Notes: generated from the sequence alone by a model not told the origin. A stretch of 7,742 nt of DNA from Xanthobacteraceae bacterium (GCA_030043175.1 JASHYD010001348.1:1-7742), one strand, 5' to 3'; shown: positions 1 through 6,157, counted from the first letter of the stretch. Numbers and translations are program-made.

Positions 1-44
1 AATCAGGTGTACCTAAAATACAGAAGGAAGGCAAGGAGGACTCG

Positions 45-188
45 ATGAAGCCAGAGCCCAAATCCAAAGAGACCCGCCGTGAGGAGGAGCACAAGCGGCG
101 GATCAAGCAAGGCCGCCTGAGCTTCCTGAGCGCCCGCGTTCCTGACCGACGTGTGGAAAAGTACCTGCCAAGTCAAAGCCAGCACTAG
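45..188 (+). CDS. Small basic phage-like protein (47 aa)
   Basis: This very short gene starts with ATG and has an excellent Shine-Dalgarno, AAGGAGGA at 33-40, four bases upstream. The product begins MKPEPKSKETRREEEHKRR and is extremely rich in Lys, Arg and Glu, with a likely helical charged first half. A short hydrophobic turn (SFLSARVPD, about residues 26-34) follows, then a basic tail ending SQSQH. No domain is recognisable. The ribosome binding site and its position at the head of a run of small plus-strand genes ending in an ERF-like recombinase fragment suggest an early phage-type gene, perhaps a small nucleic-acid-binding or host-interaction protein. That role is inference only. Confidence 0.55.
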   Translation: MKPEPKSKETRREEEHKRRIKQGRLSFLSARVPDRRVEKYLPSQSQH

Positions 189-274
189 CCCAGAAACAAA
201 GCGGGCCCCAGCAAGGCGGCAACCAAGCTGAGGCCCTAGCCCAGAAAAACCCAGAGCTTTCGAAAGGATCTGCG

Positions 275-616
275 ATGTCCCAGGCTATCAACGGCCTTAC
301 TACGAGTCTGCCTTTACCGCAAACCCCGCGGGTTCTCGCACAATCATGTGGCACAGGTTTTGTGCCGTGCATTTATGAGAACGGCCACATTAAGCGGCTG
401 ATCAGGAAAGCGAAATCCTCGCCCGAGGCCGCCCTGCGTTATGCCGAGAGGCGCCTCCATTTCTCCCAGCTCCGCACGAACGAAGCGCGCCGGCATCTCG
501 CGCGAATCAGCGACCCGTTTTGGCTGCGTCTCGTAACCGAGATGGGTTCGCCAACGAAGCTGGTCCAGACGCCGGTCAATCGCGACAGGACGGCCTTTCA
601 GGGCTGGGACTGCTGA
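275..616 (+). CDS. Hypothetical phage-like protein (113 aa)
   Basis: The ATG at 275 is preceded by GAAAGGAT at about 261-268, a reasonable ribosome binding site. Residues 1-35 look unstructured (Pro, Thr, Leu) with two Cys. Residues 36-85 form a basic helical stretch (HIKRLIRKAKSSPEAALRYA) rich in Arg and Ala, and the tail ends GWDC. I do not recognise a family. The basic helical middle could bind nucleic acid, but nothing shows that directly. It lies 86 bp after the 47-aa gene and is followed 51 bp later by a terminator-type hairpin, so it may close the first transcription unit of the phage-like block. Confidence 0.5.
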   Translation: MSQAINGLTTSLPLPQTPRVLAQSCGTGFVPCIYENGHIKRLIRKAKSSPEAALRYAERRLHFSQLRTNEARRHLARISDPFWLRLVTEMGSPTKLVQTPVNRDRTAFQGWDC

Positions 617-667
617 ATTGCTTCCCGGCGTCCTCTCTCCTCACGCCCCTTTGAGGACGCCCGCCTT

Positions 668-700
668 GCCTCGCCGGTCCCTCAGCCGGCGGGGCCTTTT
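668..700 (+). terminator. Rho-independent terminator-type hairpin
   Basis: Bases 668-677 pair with 686-695 to give a 10-bp GC-rich stem with one G-U pair (671/692) and an 8-nt loop. It is followed directly by CCTTTT (695-700). The T run lies on the plus-strand side, so it would stop transcripts coming from the 113-aa gene that ends at 616. The next gene starts only 26 nt downstream, so the hairpin might also act as a leader attenuator. Confidence 0.6.
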
Positions 701-725
701 CCAGACAAATCTTTGGGAGCACGCC

Positions 726-971
726 GTGACTTACGATTCTTGGAAGGCCACGAACGCCGCCGACGAGTGGCTCGGCCCTGAGCCCGATAACGAGGACAAC
801 ATCCTCGCCAGGATCATCACCCGCTACGACGCCAAGCCAATCCCCGATCGCCGGTTCGATTGGACGGCGGTGATGGGCGATTACGACCTCGGCCACCCCG
901 TGGGCTATGGCCTGACCGAGGTCGAAGCAATCAACGACCTGATCATGCAGATTGAGGGGGTGAGGCGATGA
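726..971 (+). CDS. Acidic phage-like hypothetical protein (81 aa)
   Basis: I chose the GTG at 726 because GGGAG at 715-719 sits at proper distance and the product then begins MTYDSWKATNAADEWLGPEP, a natural start for this kind of protein. The frame is open back to a TTG at 618, but that extension reads through the terminator-type hairpin and is Pro/Arg-rich noise. The protein is acidic, with several Asp, Trp and Tyr residues (FDWTAVMGDYDLGHP, about residues 43-57). The pattern YDSWK...D..LGPEP is one I associate with small proteins in rhizobial prophage replication and recombination blocks, but I cannot name a function. Its TGA overlaps the ATG of the ERF-like gene (ATGA, 968-971), so the two were translationally coupled. 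Confidence 0.6.
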   Translation: MTYDSWKATNAADEWLGPEPDNEDNILARIITRYDAKPIPDRRFDWTAVMGDYDLGHPVGYGLTEVEAINDLIMQIEGVRR

Positions 972-1093
972 GCGAAGTCCTCTCCTTCCCCGCCGGCACA
1001 CCTGCGCCCGCTACCCTTGTCGGCGCCGTCGCTGCGGTCATGAACGAAGTGCATACGGTCGCCAAGCAGGGCTACAACAAGTTGTCCAAGTGA
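968..1093 (+). pseudogene. Truncated ERF-type ssDNA annealing protein (N-terminus)
   Basis: A 41-codon frame begins at the ATGA overlap with the preceding gene. Residues 12-38 (PAPATLVGAVAAVMNEVH, then TVAKQGYNK) resemble the conserved start of ERF-superfamily phage recombinases: a first helix followed by a basic segment that normally runs into a Tyr-Lys-Tyr-Ala motif. Here the frame stops after NKLSK at exactly the place where the homology should continue, against a family length of roughly 200 residues. From about 1081 on, the sequence belongs instead to the minus-strand toxin-like gene. I read this as a recombination breakpoint that removed more than 80% of the gene. The family assignment rests on about 30 residues and is moderate. 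An intact 41-aa peptide is the alternative. Confidence 0.5.
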
Positions 1094-1299
1094 CATTCCC
1101 GAATGCCCCTAAGATTCCCACCAAGGACGTGGTCATTCATTTTATCTGGTAGTCTTTCTGGCGGAATTTCTCTCTTTGCTAAATTAAATTTGGTAAGTGT
1201 CTCTTTGATTCCAGGATTTGCTTTACGGTGCTTTCGCCAGGTGGGACCGAAGGCCGGCGAGATGGCGACCTTTACTTTGCGCTCTGTCGGCTTTTTCAT
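1072..1299 (-). pseudogene. C-terminally truncated YafQ/RelE-like toxin
   Basis: The 75-residue frame starts at ATG 1299, inside an ATGA overlap with the upstream gene. The beginning (VKVAISPAFGPTWRKHRK, about residues 9-26) and the later block (LPDKMNDHVLGGNLRGIREC, about residues 50-69) match the layout of YafQ-type toxins: basic helix, then Asp-His-x-Leu-x-Gly, then Gly-x-Arg-Glu-x-His. In that family these are followed by a Leu-Ile-Tyr strand and a C-terminal catalytic His, which make the ribosome-dependent mRNA endonuclease active. Here the protein ends HLDNLL at the junction with the phage fragment, so the final strands and the catalytic His are missing. It should be inactive as a ribonuclease. 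Placement as the last gene after an antitoxin-like protein supports the family call. Confidence 0.6.
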
Positions 1300-1670
1300 T
1301 TATCGATGTCATCAAGCCAATCCATCAACTCTTCGGTGCTCTCGAACTCCGCAACCGGAGGTTCTTTTGCTAATCTTAGAATTTGTTCGGCAAGCTCTTC
1401 GTCATAAGTCTGTTCTGGGATTGGGCTCGTGCCAGAAATTGTTACCGCGTTCGGAAGCACAACGGTGCCCCCACCTTCGGAATAGATGACGCTGCCTGAT
1501 ATCAGCCGTCCGTAGGTGCTGGTGACTGTGCCGGGTATCACCCATCCGTGCGTGCCTGTGCCTATCGTAGTGGTATTTATTTGAGGAACGTGACTGCTTG
1601 TGCTCGGAAAAAAACCGATCACGACCCCGCGATCACGACGCTCGCGTTCCCTCGCTTTGTGAGCAGTCAT
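1296..1670 (-). CDS. Unusual protein with antitoxin-like C-terminus (124 aa)
   Basis: This gene overlaps its neighbours by 4 nt on both sides (ATGA at 1667-1670 and at 1296-1299), so the three should be co-translated. The first 15 residues are strongly basic. Residues 16-85 are rich in Thr, Gly, Ser and Val with no Cys, as in a beta-strand repeat or linker (TTTIGTGTHGWVIPG, then SGSVIYSEGGGTVVLPNAV). Residues 86-124 are acidic and helical (DEELAEQILRLAKEPP, then FESTEELMDWLDD), the kind of tail with which RelB/DinJ-type antitoxins wrap their toxin. The usual N-terminal ribbon-helix-helix or AbrB DNA-binding domain is not visible. By position it should neutralise the downstream YafQ/RelE-like toxin, but the large Thr/Gly-rich part is unlike any antitoxin I know. 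Confidence 0.6.
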   Translation of the reverse strand: MTAHKARERERRDRGVVIGFFPSTSSHVPQINTTTIGTGTHGWVIPGTVTSTYGRLISGSVIYSEGGGTVVLPNAVTISGTSPIPEQTYDEELAEQILRLAKEPPVAEFESTEELMDWLDDIDK

Positions 1671-1999
1671 GACTTTCCTCCCATCGCCTTCTTGTCTGTC
1701 TTGAGCGTGGGGCTGCGTAAGCCCTTAGGGGCGTCCGTAACGATCGTCATCCCCAGCGATAGAAAATACACGGGGTTCCCGTCAGCATTGTACTGATCGA
1801 CCGCTCGACGCACGTCTCCCATAATTGGCTTAACGCGCAGCTTCGTTCCATCGCTCAGCGTAAACACGCTTTCTGCGACGTGGCTGCGTACAATTTTTCG
1901 CTGCTCTGTCGGCCCAAACACATTGAGGGTTACACCGCTCGGCGGCGCAAGCGGTCCGGGAGGCGGCGCAGCGGCCGTTTTTTTCACTCTCTTGGCCAT
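1667..1999 (-). CDS. Hypothetical protein, first gene of the toxin-type operon (110 aa)
   Basis: The frame starts at ATG 1999 and ends in a 4-nt overlap with the antitoxin-like gene. Residues 1-10 are basic (MAKRVKKTAA) and residues 11-22 Pro-rich. Residues 24-98 read as a compact alternating fold (VAESVFTLSDGTKLRVKPIM, about residues 41-60, then DVRRAVDQYNADGNPVYFLS). The tail is Lys-rich. No clear Shine-Dalgarno precedes the ATG. I do not recognise the family and see no catalytic motif. Tight coupling to the two downstream genes implies a stoichiometric partner, for example the DNA-binding or sensing part that the antitoxin-like protein lacks; this is inference. Confidence 0.65.
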   Translation of the reverse strand: MAKRVKKTAAAPPPGPLAPPSGVTLNVFGPTEQRKIVRSHVAESVFTLSDGTKLRVKPIMGDVRRAVDQYNADGNPVYFLSLGMTIVTDAPKGLRSPTLKTDKKAMGGKS

Positions 2000-2289
2000 T
2001 CTATCGCAGGCACATTACTGGCTGCCCCAGGGTAGCGCAAAATTCAGTCCTAAAGGCTTAAGTATACCATCGGCTCGATCTCATGGTGGCAAATCTGTCA
2101 CGCCTATTCAAATTGCAGTCAGCCGCTCTCCGGCCGCGCGCAGCGGCCCAAGCAGTGCGCTTCACAACCCCGGCAACAGCGCCCGCAGCGGCGCTGCGCC
2201 CGGCGCGCCTTCCTGGGCGGGGGGCGAGGCGAGATCGTACACAGGTCGGACACGTGATTGGAAGATGAGGCTAAGTGATTGATTATACA
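2000..2289. other. Non-coding stretch between operon head and DUF3179 remnant
   Basis: I see no supported gene here. On the minus strand, a TATACT hexamer (complement of 2061-2066) lies about 60 nt upstream of the 110-aa gene and could be a -10 box, but the nearest -35-like TTGCCA is 20 nt away, too far for a good sigma-70 promoter. A small GC palindrome, GCAGCG-G-CGCTGC, sits at 2185-2197. The middle third is very GC-rich (2120-2235) without coding character. Confidence 0.3.
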
Positions 2290-2794
2290 TTAAAGATTGA
2301 GTTGTCTTTGTTGATCGTGCATCACCAGATCGGAATTGCGGAGCTTACCTGTCGTGCCAAAATCCAACACACGGTCGTCGAGTGCTCGTGCCAACACAAG
2401 GCCGGCATTGCAAAGAGGGCAATAGGTCACGACGACGGGCTTTCCGCCAACTGTGTCATTCACTAATTCATGCCAAATCAACAGCGGCACCGGATAAGCG
2501 CGCTCATCGCCCGCGATGGCAAGCGAAATAACGGGTTCGTTATCAGCAATATTCCTTTGCCAAGCCACTGGCGCGCCCAGCATTGAGCTTATCGAATCGA
2601 GGAGAATCGATCGCGGGAATGCCGTCTTTTGCAACGCCGCCGCAGATAATTTCAGTCAATGGCACCGTATGTTTTGAGAAGTATGTTGCTGGCCACTCCT
2701 GAAGCCAGACTTGTAAATACTCTGCGCGTGAAGTGCCGTGGAAATTCACGCACAACGCGATAACAAGAGCCGGCCAGACGAGTTGAATGGATAA
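2290..2794 (-). pseudogene. DUF3179-family protein, frameshifted and truncated
   Basis: Two minus-strand frames together spell the DUF3179 pattern. The upstream frame (2794 to 2543) gives a hydrophobic leader (LVWPALVIALCV), then FSKHTVPLTEIICGGVAKDG and IPAIDSPRFDKLNA. The downstream frame (to 2290) gives NEPVISLAIAGDERAYPVPL, IWHELVNDTVGGKPVVVTYC, PLCNAGLV and FGTTGKLRNSDLVM. The two are offset by one base, so an indel lies around 2545-2590. The C-terminal part of the family after Ser-Asp-Leu-Val-Met-(Tyr)-Asp is missing, and homology stops near 2310. No ATG, GTG or TTG precedes the leader after the in-frame stop at 2795-2797. The His-Glu and Cys-x-x-Cys (YCPLC) motifs survive. The intact family is exported and of unknown biochemical role. 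The copy should be non-functional. Confidence 0.8.
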
Positions 2795-2969
2795 TCAAAG
2801 AGGCGCTACGACGGCGACTTCATGACTTGTGGAATCCTTTGTAAGGTCGAACAGCCCCAGGCTTTAAGCACGCAAACTTCCCTGCACAATCCAGAGGTCC
2901 GTTTGGCGCGTTAGCCAGGGGCGAACGCAGCTGACGAGAGGTGGTTCTCAGGTGCAGTTAACGACAAAT

Positions 2970-4766
2970 CTAGAGACCGAACACGACTAGCATCACGTTC
3001 TGAGCAATCGCTGCCGCTTCCGGGAAGGACCCCTCGTCCCGACCCGGACGACCGCCAAGCGTTAGGGCGACGTACTGCTTTCCGTTCACCGAGTAGGTCA
3101 TTGGATTGCCGGCGAATTGCGTTCCGGTTTCAAAGCTCCACAGCTCCTGCATGGTGTCTTTATCGAAGGCCGAGATTTTACCCATGATGTCGCCCATGAA
3201 GAGCAAGCCTCCGGCCGTGCCCAGCACGCCGGAATAGGCCGGATAGTACGATTCCAGTCTTTTCACCACGCTTGCCGTGCGGACATCGATTCCACCAAGA
3301 AGGCCGTGGCTGACGACGCAATTGGGGTTGGTCACATTCCGCACGATCGGCTCAACGGCATTGTCTTTGGTGTGGCTGCCGCAGAAGATCTCGCGGAAAC
3401 CAGCACCTGGAAGGCCTTTGGCCGGATCCGCAGGCCGGGAGTTGAAGTAATTGGCTCGGCCGATCATAGCCTGGAAGTAGGTGAGTCCGCGCGACGGATC
3501 ATAGGTGTTTGGCATGAATGTTGGCATCCCGTAGTGCGCAGGACGAACATCGATCGCTTTGCGGCCGTACTTGATAGTCTTGCCGGCGTAATCCTGAACC
3601 GTCTTGCTTGGATCGTAGTCGACCGGCTTGCCGGTTTTGGGATCGAGGCCGGCCGTCCAATTTACTTGTGTGAACGGTTCACCTTTGATGAACTGTCCGT
3701 TGGTGCGATCCAGAATATAATGAAAACCGTTGCGGTTGGTTTGTGAGATCACCTTGCGCATCTCGCCGCCGATCTCGACGTCGTAAAGCTGGGTGATGGC
3801 AACGGCGTCGTAGTCCCAACCCTCATTGGCTATCGTCTGGAAGTACCATCTCAACTGACCGGTATCGACGTCGAGCGCAATGATGGAGCTCGTGTACAGA
3901 TTGTCTCCGGGGCGCCCTTGTGGGTCAAACATGTGCACCGGGTTACCGGTGCCAAAATAAGCGAGGTTCATCTCGGGATCGAAAGAGGGCTCGGTCCACA
4001 CACCGCCGCCGCCAAACGGGATCGTGCGCGGGTCGGCCCAGGTTTCCGACCCCGGCTGACCCGGCTCAGGGATTACGGAAAATCGCCAAAGAAACTTGCC
4101 TGTGTCAGCCGAATACGCGGCGACGTAGCCACGGCCGCTCTCATTGCGGCCGGTCGAGCCGACCAGAATCTTATCCTTTACTGCGAGGGGCGCCGCGGAA
4201 TGTCCCGAGCCAGCAGGGCCATCGATTGTAGTGCTGACGTCGAAGACTACCTCTCCGGAATTCTTATCGACTGCAATCAGCCGCGGATTGGGGCTGTCCC
4301 GACCGGTATTGATGTACACATTGTTGCCTAGCAGCGCGACGCTATGCAAGCTTTGCCCGCCGCCTTGCACTTTGGCATCGAATCTCCAGACTAATTTGGG
4401 CTTCTCGTCTCTGACGTCGAATTTCCAGTATTGCTGGTACTGGTTGCCCACGTACATGAACCCGTCCTCGACGAGTGGCGTAAAATACTGACTGCCTTTG
4501 CTTGGACGATTGGGATCGCTCAGGGAGGCCATGAACTTGACCTTGAGGTTGGCGACATTGCTTTTGTTGATCTGGGCCAGCGCCGAGTGATTCCAATTGC
4601 CGTAGTTGCCCATCCGCATGAGCCAGTTCTGCGGCTCGGCAGAAGCATGCAGGAGACGCTGATAGGTCGTCTCGGCCGCCGCTGCCGAACAGCAGAGACC
4701 GAAAATGGCGCCCAACATTGAGCCGGCCAGGCCAAGCTGGCTGCGGATGCCTCCCGTGGTCGTCAT
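2970..4766 (-). CDS. PQQ-dependent alcohol-type dehydrogenase, exported
   Basis: An intact 598-residue quinoprotein of the eight-bladed propeller family that oxidises alcohols or aldehydes in the periplasm with PQQ and a metal ion. Residues 1-31 are a Sec signal peptide ending SAAAA before Glu32. Family landmarks follow: a blade motif near 51-75 (MGNYGNWNHSALAQINKSNV), PQQ-stacking Trp257 in GGGGVW, metal-binding Asn275 in GTGNP, catalytic Asp318 and an extra Asp320 in WDYD, and RNGFHYILDRTNG around 345-357. Asp320 is the residue that distinguishes lanthanide-using XoxF/PedH types from calcium enzymes. The mature chain has only Cys462 and Cys483, so the vicinal Cys-Cys pair near the PQQ is absent. 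The loop usually carrying the metal-ligand Glu reads GRNESGRG (206-213). There is no CxxCH, hence no fused cytochrome. I preferred ATG 4766 to GTG 4772, which overlaps the ribosome binding site. Substrate is unknown. Confidence 0.93.
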   Translation of the reverse strand: MTTTGGIRSQLGLAGSMLGAIFGLCCSAAAAETTYQRLLHASAEPQNWLMRMGNYGNWNHSALAQINKSNVANLKVKFMASLSDPNRPSKGSQYFTPLVEDGFMYVGNQYQQYWKFDVRDEKPKLVWRFDAKVQGGGQSLHSVALLGNNVYINTGRDSPNPRLIAVDKNSGEVVFDVSTTIDGPAGSGHSAAPLAVKDKILVGSTGRNESGRGYVAAYSADTGKFLWRFSVIPEPGQPGSETWADPRTIPFGGGGVWTEPSFDPEMNLAYFGTGNPVHMFDPQGRPGDNLYTSSIIALDVDTGQLRWYFQTIANEGWDYDAVAITQLYDVEIGGEMRKVISQTNRNGFHYILDRTNGQFIKGEPFTQVNWTAGLDPKTGKPVDYDPSKTVQDYAGKTIKYGRKAIDVRPAHYGMPTFMPNTYDPSRGLTYFQAMIGRANYFNSRPADPAKGLPGAGFREIFCGSHTKDNAVEPIVRNVTNPNCVVSHGLLGGIDVRTASVVKRLESYYPAYSGVLGTAGGLLFMGDIMGKISAFDKDTMQELWSFETGTQFAGNPMTYSVNGKQYVALTLGGRPGRDEGSFPEAAAIAQNVMLVVFGL

Positions 4767-4771
4767 TGGCA

Positions 4772-4780
4772 CCTCTCCCC
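4772..4780 (-). promoter_or_regulatory. Ribosome binding site of the PQQ dehydrogenase
   Basis: On the minus strand this reads GGGGAGAGG, ending five bases before ATG 4766. It decides the start: the in-frame GTG at 4772 would lie on top of it. Confidence 0.6.
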
Positions 4781-4803
4781 AAAAGTTGGTGGGACGCTGT
4801 GTG

Positions 4804-4830
4804 ATTGGTCAAAGTAGCACTCTGACCAAT
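4804..4830. promoter_or_regulatory. Perfect inverted repeat, candidate operator
   Basis: ATTGGTCA (4804-4811) and TGACCAAT (4823-4830) form a perfect 8-bp inverted repeat with an 11-bp spacer, 38-64 bp upstream of the dehydrogenase start. Half-sites 19 bp apart suit a dimeric regulator binding nearly two helical turns. The TGGTCA/TGACCA half-site is seen in several regulator families (for example GntR-type), so the protein cannot be named. Confidence 0.45.
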
Positions 4831-4859
4831 GCAGGTCGACGTGCTTGGAAAGCCGTGTT

Positions 4860-4889
4860 CCGGTCCCGAAAACGGCCGGTCGGGACCGG
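4860..4889. repeat. Perfect 10-bp inverted repeat, leader hairpin
   Basis: CCGGTCCCGA (4860-4869) and TCGGGACCGG (4880-4889) are exact inverted copies around a 10-nt centre. The stem is very GC-rich and would be stable in RNA. It lies about 95 bp upstream of the dehydrogenase and has no T run on either side, so it is not a standard terminator. It could be a second operator or a transcript hairpin. Confidence 0.45.
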
Positions 4890-4999
4890 GCCAACCTGCT
4901 GCACCGCCGGTGACGCCAGTCCGATCGATGGCTAAATAAGCCCAACAGGGGCTTCTGCTTTTGCCCCAACCTCCACATGATTGCGCTGGGCGGGCGGCA

Positions 5000-5271
5000 T
5001 CTCGCTTGACCGGCCAACCGGATCCACCGTTGACCTCGTATTCGAGTGTGGTCGGCGCGGTGTGCGTTCGGCGTTCCATCAAGGGTTAGTTCGGCGATCC
5101 CGGAAGATCGGCGTTCGGACGGAAGTTCATCACGTCGACGCGAGCGTACTGCCCTCCCAATGACCACGCGAGTCGTTCGAGCCATTGAGGGATATTTGCC
5201 CGCAGTTGGGGAAGCGCGTGTCCATGACCATTGCGCTGTCTCTCCTGGCCTTTGACGCGTTCGTAGAGCAT
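5000..5271 (-). pseudogene. Remnant of an exported family with SRGHWEG...NF motif
   Basis: Minus-strand frames in order give LMLYERV (near 5271), MVMDTRFP, LRANIPQWL, NDSRGHWEGSTLA (around 5140-5180), VDVMNFRPNADLPGSPN (5139-5086) and TLEYEVNGGSGWP (near 5046-5010). In order and spacing these match a widespread family of exported proteins of unknown function, whose conserved core reads roughly Leu-Tyr-Glu-Arg, then Gly-Asp-Ser-Arg-Gly-x-Trp-Glu-Gly-Asp-Thr-Leu-Val-Val, then Thr-x-Asn-Phe, then a Leu-Tyr/Glu-Tyr-x-x-Thr-Val-Asp-Asp-Pro segment. At least three frame changes and several stops separate the pieces, and the N-terminal half is unrecognisable. The family identification is from memory of the motif and should be tested. 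It lies upstream of the dehydrogenase on the same strand. Confidence 0.5.
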
Positions 5272-5870
5272 CAAGCTGCGCCCAGTGTGTGAATGGTTTG
5301 CTGCAACTGCCGCCGAACGATATTCCCCCTCGGGCTGTCCGCCGCCCAAGCAGCGCTGCCATCGGGGTGGCGATGGCTGAGCGCCCAAGCCAACAAGTCC
5401 CACGTTCAGCTCGCGACGATAGCTCCTTGAGATAGACGTCCTCGTGCTCGAGGCTTACGCCCCACGCCGGCCGATGAAGACAATGAAGGCGTCGTACGCC
5501 GCGGCTGTCCATCGAGTTTGGATGCCAACCCGTTCGAGTGTGACTAGCCGCTGTCGGGCAGAAAAGGGATATCAGAGCTTAATGCATGGTGTGGCTGCGG
5601 TTGCCAGACGAGCCCACAAGCTGGACTCGCGGTGCAATGCGGGCGACCAAGTGCGCTGTCTCGGTTGGGGAGGGCAGGGGAGGCAGGCTCCGGGCATTGA
5701 CGCGCCGTCATCGGAACGTTTGTTCACGCGCGAGTGGCGTTATGCTGCGCTACACATTGCGAGCGACCGGATGCCGCTCTGCCTCGCGGGGCCGGCCGCC
5801 GATTGACTCGAATAGCCACGCCATTTCCGCGCCTTAGCATAGCAAAGCGGTCGGCGCATATCGGCGGGGA
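5272..5870. other. No recognisable gene
   Basis: Open frames exist on both strands, but none has a ribosome binding site with convincing protein behind it. A minus-strand stretch ending at 5462 (LERVGIQTRWTAAAYDAFIV) looks like the end of a real protein but has a stop 36 codons earlier and no start. It may be another decayed piece, possibly the N-terminal part of the remnant at 5000-5271. No repeats or RNA genes were seen. Confidence 0.3.
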
Positions 5871-5921
5871 ACCATGACCGACCGTAGTGGTTGCCGATGG
5901 GGGACCAGCCTGGAGCTTCCC

Positions 5922-6137
5922 ATGCGGCTGACTAGCATTATTGCCGTCGCGGCTGTTTCAACTCCCCTGCTTGCAGGTTGCTTCGGCCGGGAGGATTCCA
6001 AAAAGCCGTGGATGGTGCACGACCAGAAGTGCGAACAGTTGGGCTTCAAGCGGGGCACTCCCGAACACGCCAATTGCCGCGTTGAACTGGCGCGCCAGGC
6101 GATGCCACGAGGGGGCGTACCGGCCGCCCCAGACTAA
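5922..6137 (+). CDS. Small lipoprotein with a conserved Cys pair (71 aa)
   Basis: I chose ATG 5922 because GGAG at 5912-5915 lies six bases upstream and the protein then begins with a clean lipoprotein signal: MRLTSIIAVAAVSTPLLAGC, with lipobox LLAGC and lipidated Cys20. An upstream in-frame ATG at 5874 would add 16 residues ahead of the signal and lacks a site. The mature part carries KCEQLGFKRGTPEHANCRVE (about residues 36-55), a two-cysteine motif I know from many small rhizobial lipoproteins and secreted proteins: Asp/Lys-Cys-x5-7-Lys-x-Gly-Thr-x2-(Tyr/His)-x2-Cys-Arg-x3-Leu. The two Cys probably form a disulfide in the periplasm. Function of the family is unknown. It appears to be a single-gene unit. 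Confidence 0.75.
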   Translation: MRLTSIIAVAAVSTPLLAGCFGREDSKKPWMVHDQKCEQLGFKRGTPEHANCRVELARQAMPRGGVPAAPD

Positions 6138-6157
6138 GCCGCCGATCGTTTCGGCTT
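6136..6157 (+). terminator. Weak hairpin at the lipoprotein stop codon
   Basis: AAGCCG (6136-6141) pairs with CGGCTT (6152-6157); an alternative 5-bp stem is GCCGA/TCGGC. No T run follows, so a terminator role is uncertain. Confidence 0.25.

Noticed and set aside
618..725. Extended N-terminus of the 81-aa gene from TTG 618
   Set aside because: The extension would translate the terminator-type hairpin; the GTG at 726 has a well-placed GGGAG and a natural protein start.
3117..3746. 209-codon plus-strand frame opposite the dehydrogenase
   Set aside because: It lies wholly antisense to a strongly conserved gene and has no ribosome binding site or family resemblance.
4763..5512. Long minus-strand open frame of 249 codons
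   Set aside because: The product is Arg/Ser/His-rich without any domain and would end inside the dehydrogenase start region; the conserved motifs in this stretch lie in other frames, so it is a shadow of pseudogene sequence.
5444..5806. 120-codon plus-strand frame in the gene-poor region
   Set aside because: No convincing ribosome binding site, mixed third-position composition and no family features; the opposite strand has a stretch of equal or better coding character.
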